Assembly: GCA_900551205.1 (NCBI GenBank)
Contig: URUW01000021.1
Coordinates: 1-14,286, forward strand
Source: an uncultured Collinsella sp.
Lineage (GTDB): Bacteria > Actinomycetota > Coriobacteriia > Coriobacteriales > Coriobacteriaceae
Reading direction: 5' to 3'
DNA length: 14,286 nucleotides
Within the stretch, counting starts at the first letter, position 1. Each line of letters starts with the position of its first letter. Under the pieces are notes generated by a model that saw only the letters and a list, made by a program, of their open reading frames with translations, made no database searches and had not been told where the DNA came from. Below, piece after piece: positions 14,265 to 14,286 of this stretch. Made by a program: the position numbers and the translations under genes.

Positions 14265-14286
14265 TCATCCGTACATGTGCGGATGA
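14265..14286. repeat. 22-nt CATG-centred palindrome upstream of the radical SAM gene
   Basis: TCATCCG, then a central ACATGT, then CGGATGA make a palindrome with a single mismatched pair, ending exactly at the window edge. It lies 44 nt before the GTG start. It could be an operator, or a 3' hairpin between a precursor-peptide gene and the maturase. It may extend beyond the window. Confidence 0.55.

Overview
The window looks like chromosome from a high-GC Gram-positive gut bacterium of the Coriobacteriia, most like Collinsella. This is inferred from the strong G/C third-position bias in the backbone genes, the cell-envelope gene set, the hairpin terminators with a short ATTAA loop, and the protein sequences. 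No rRNA or marker gene was available to prove it.

Positions 1-7937 are ordinary backbone. In order they hold a KUP-type potassium transporter (minus, C-terminus beyond the left edge), a nitroreductase-family flavoprotein (minus), a lipoteichoic-acid-synthase-like membrane sulfatase (plus), a 700-bp gene-free region, a secreted coiled-coil NlpC/P60-like peptidoglycan hydrolase (minus), and UDP-glucose 4-epimerase GalE (plus). The LtaS-like and hydrolase genes converge. Each is followed by the same 23-nt hairpin terminator, and the space between them holds an unusual array with an exact 62-bp period and palindromic units. GalE ends in a clear intrinsic terminator preceded by two related CATG-centred palindromes.

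From about 7936 to the right edge the character changes to accessory DNA, with more A/T-ending codons, non-ATG starts and broken transposases. An IS3-type OrfA remnant lies on one side and a badly degraded DDE transposase on the other. Between them is an intact two-gene operon: an ABC/AAA15-type ATPase, overlapped by a small protein with a cysteine-rich N-terminus and a PD-(D/E)XK-like nuclease core. This is the best candidate for an undescribed defence system, although the function is inferred only from architecture and setting.

The right end (11305-14286, minus) carries a radical SAM/SPASM peptide maturase overlapping an exporter-type ABC transporter, which is the core of a ribosomally made peptide (RiPP) cluster. 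The precursor gene would be expected just beyond the right edge, upstream of the maturase. The dead transposase also contains a perfect 25-bp inverted repeat exactly at a frameshift, which suggests a template-switch mutation.
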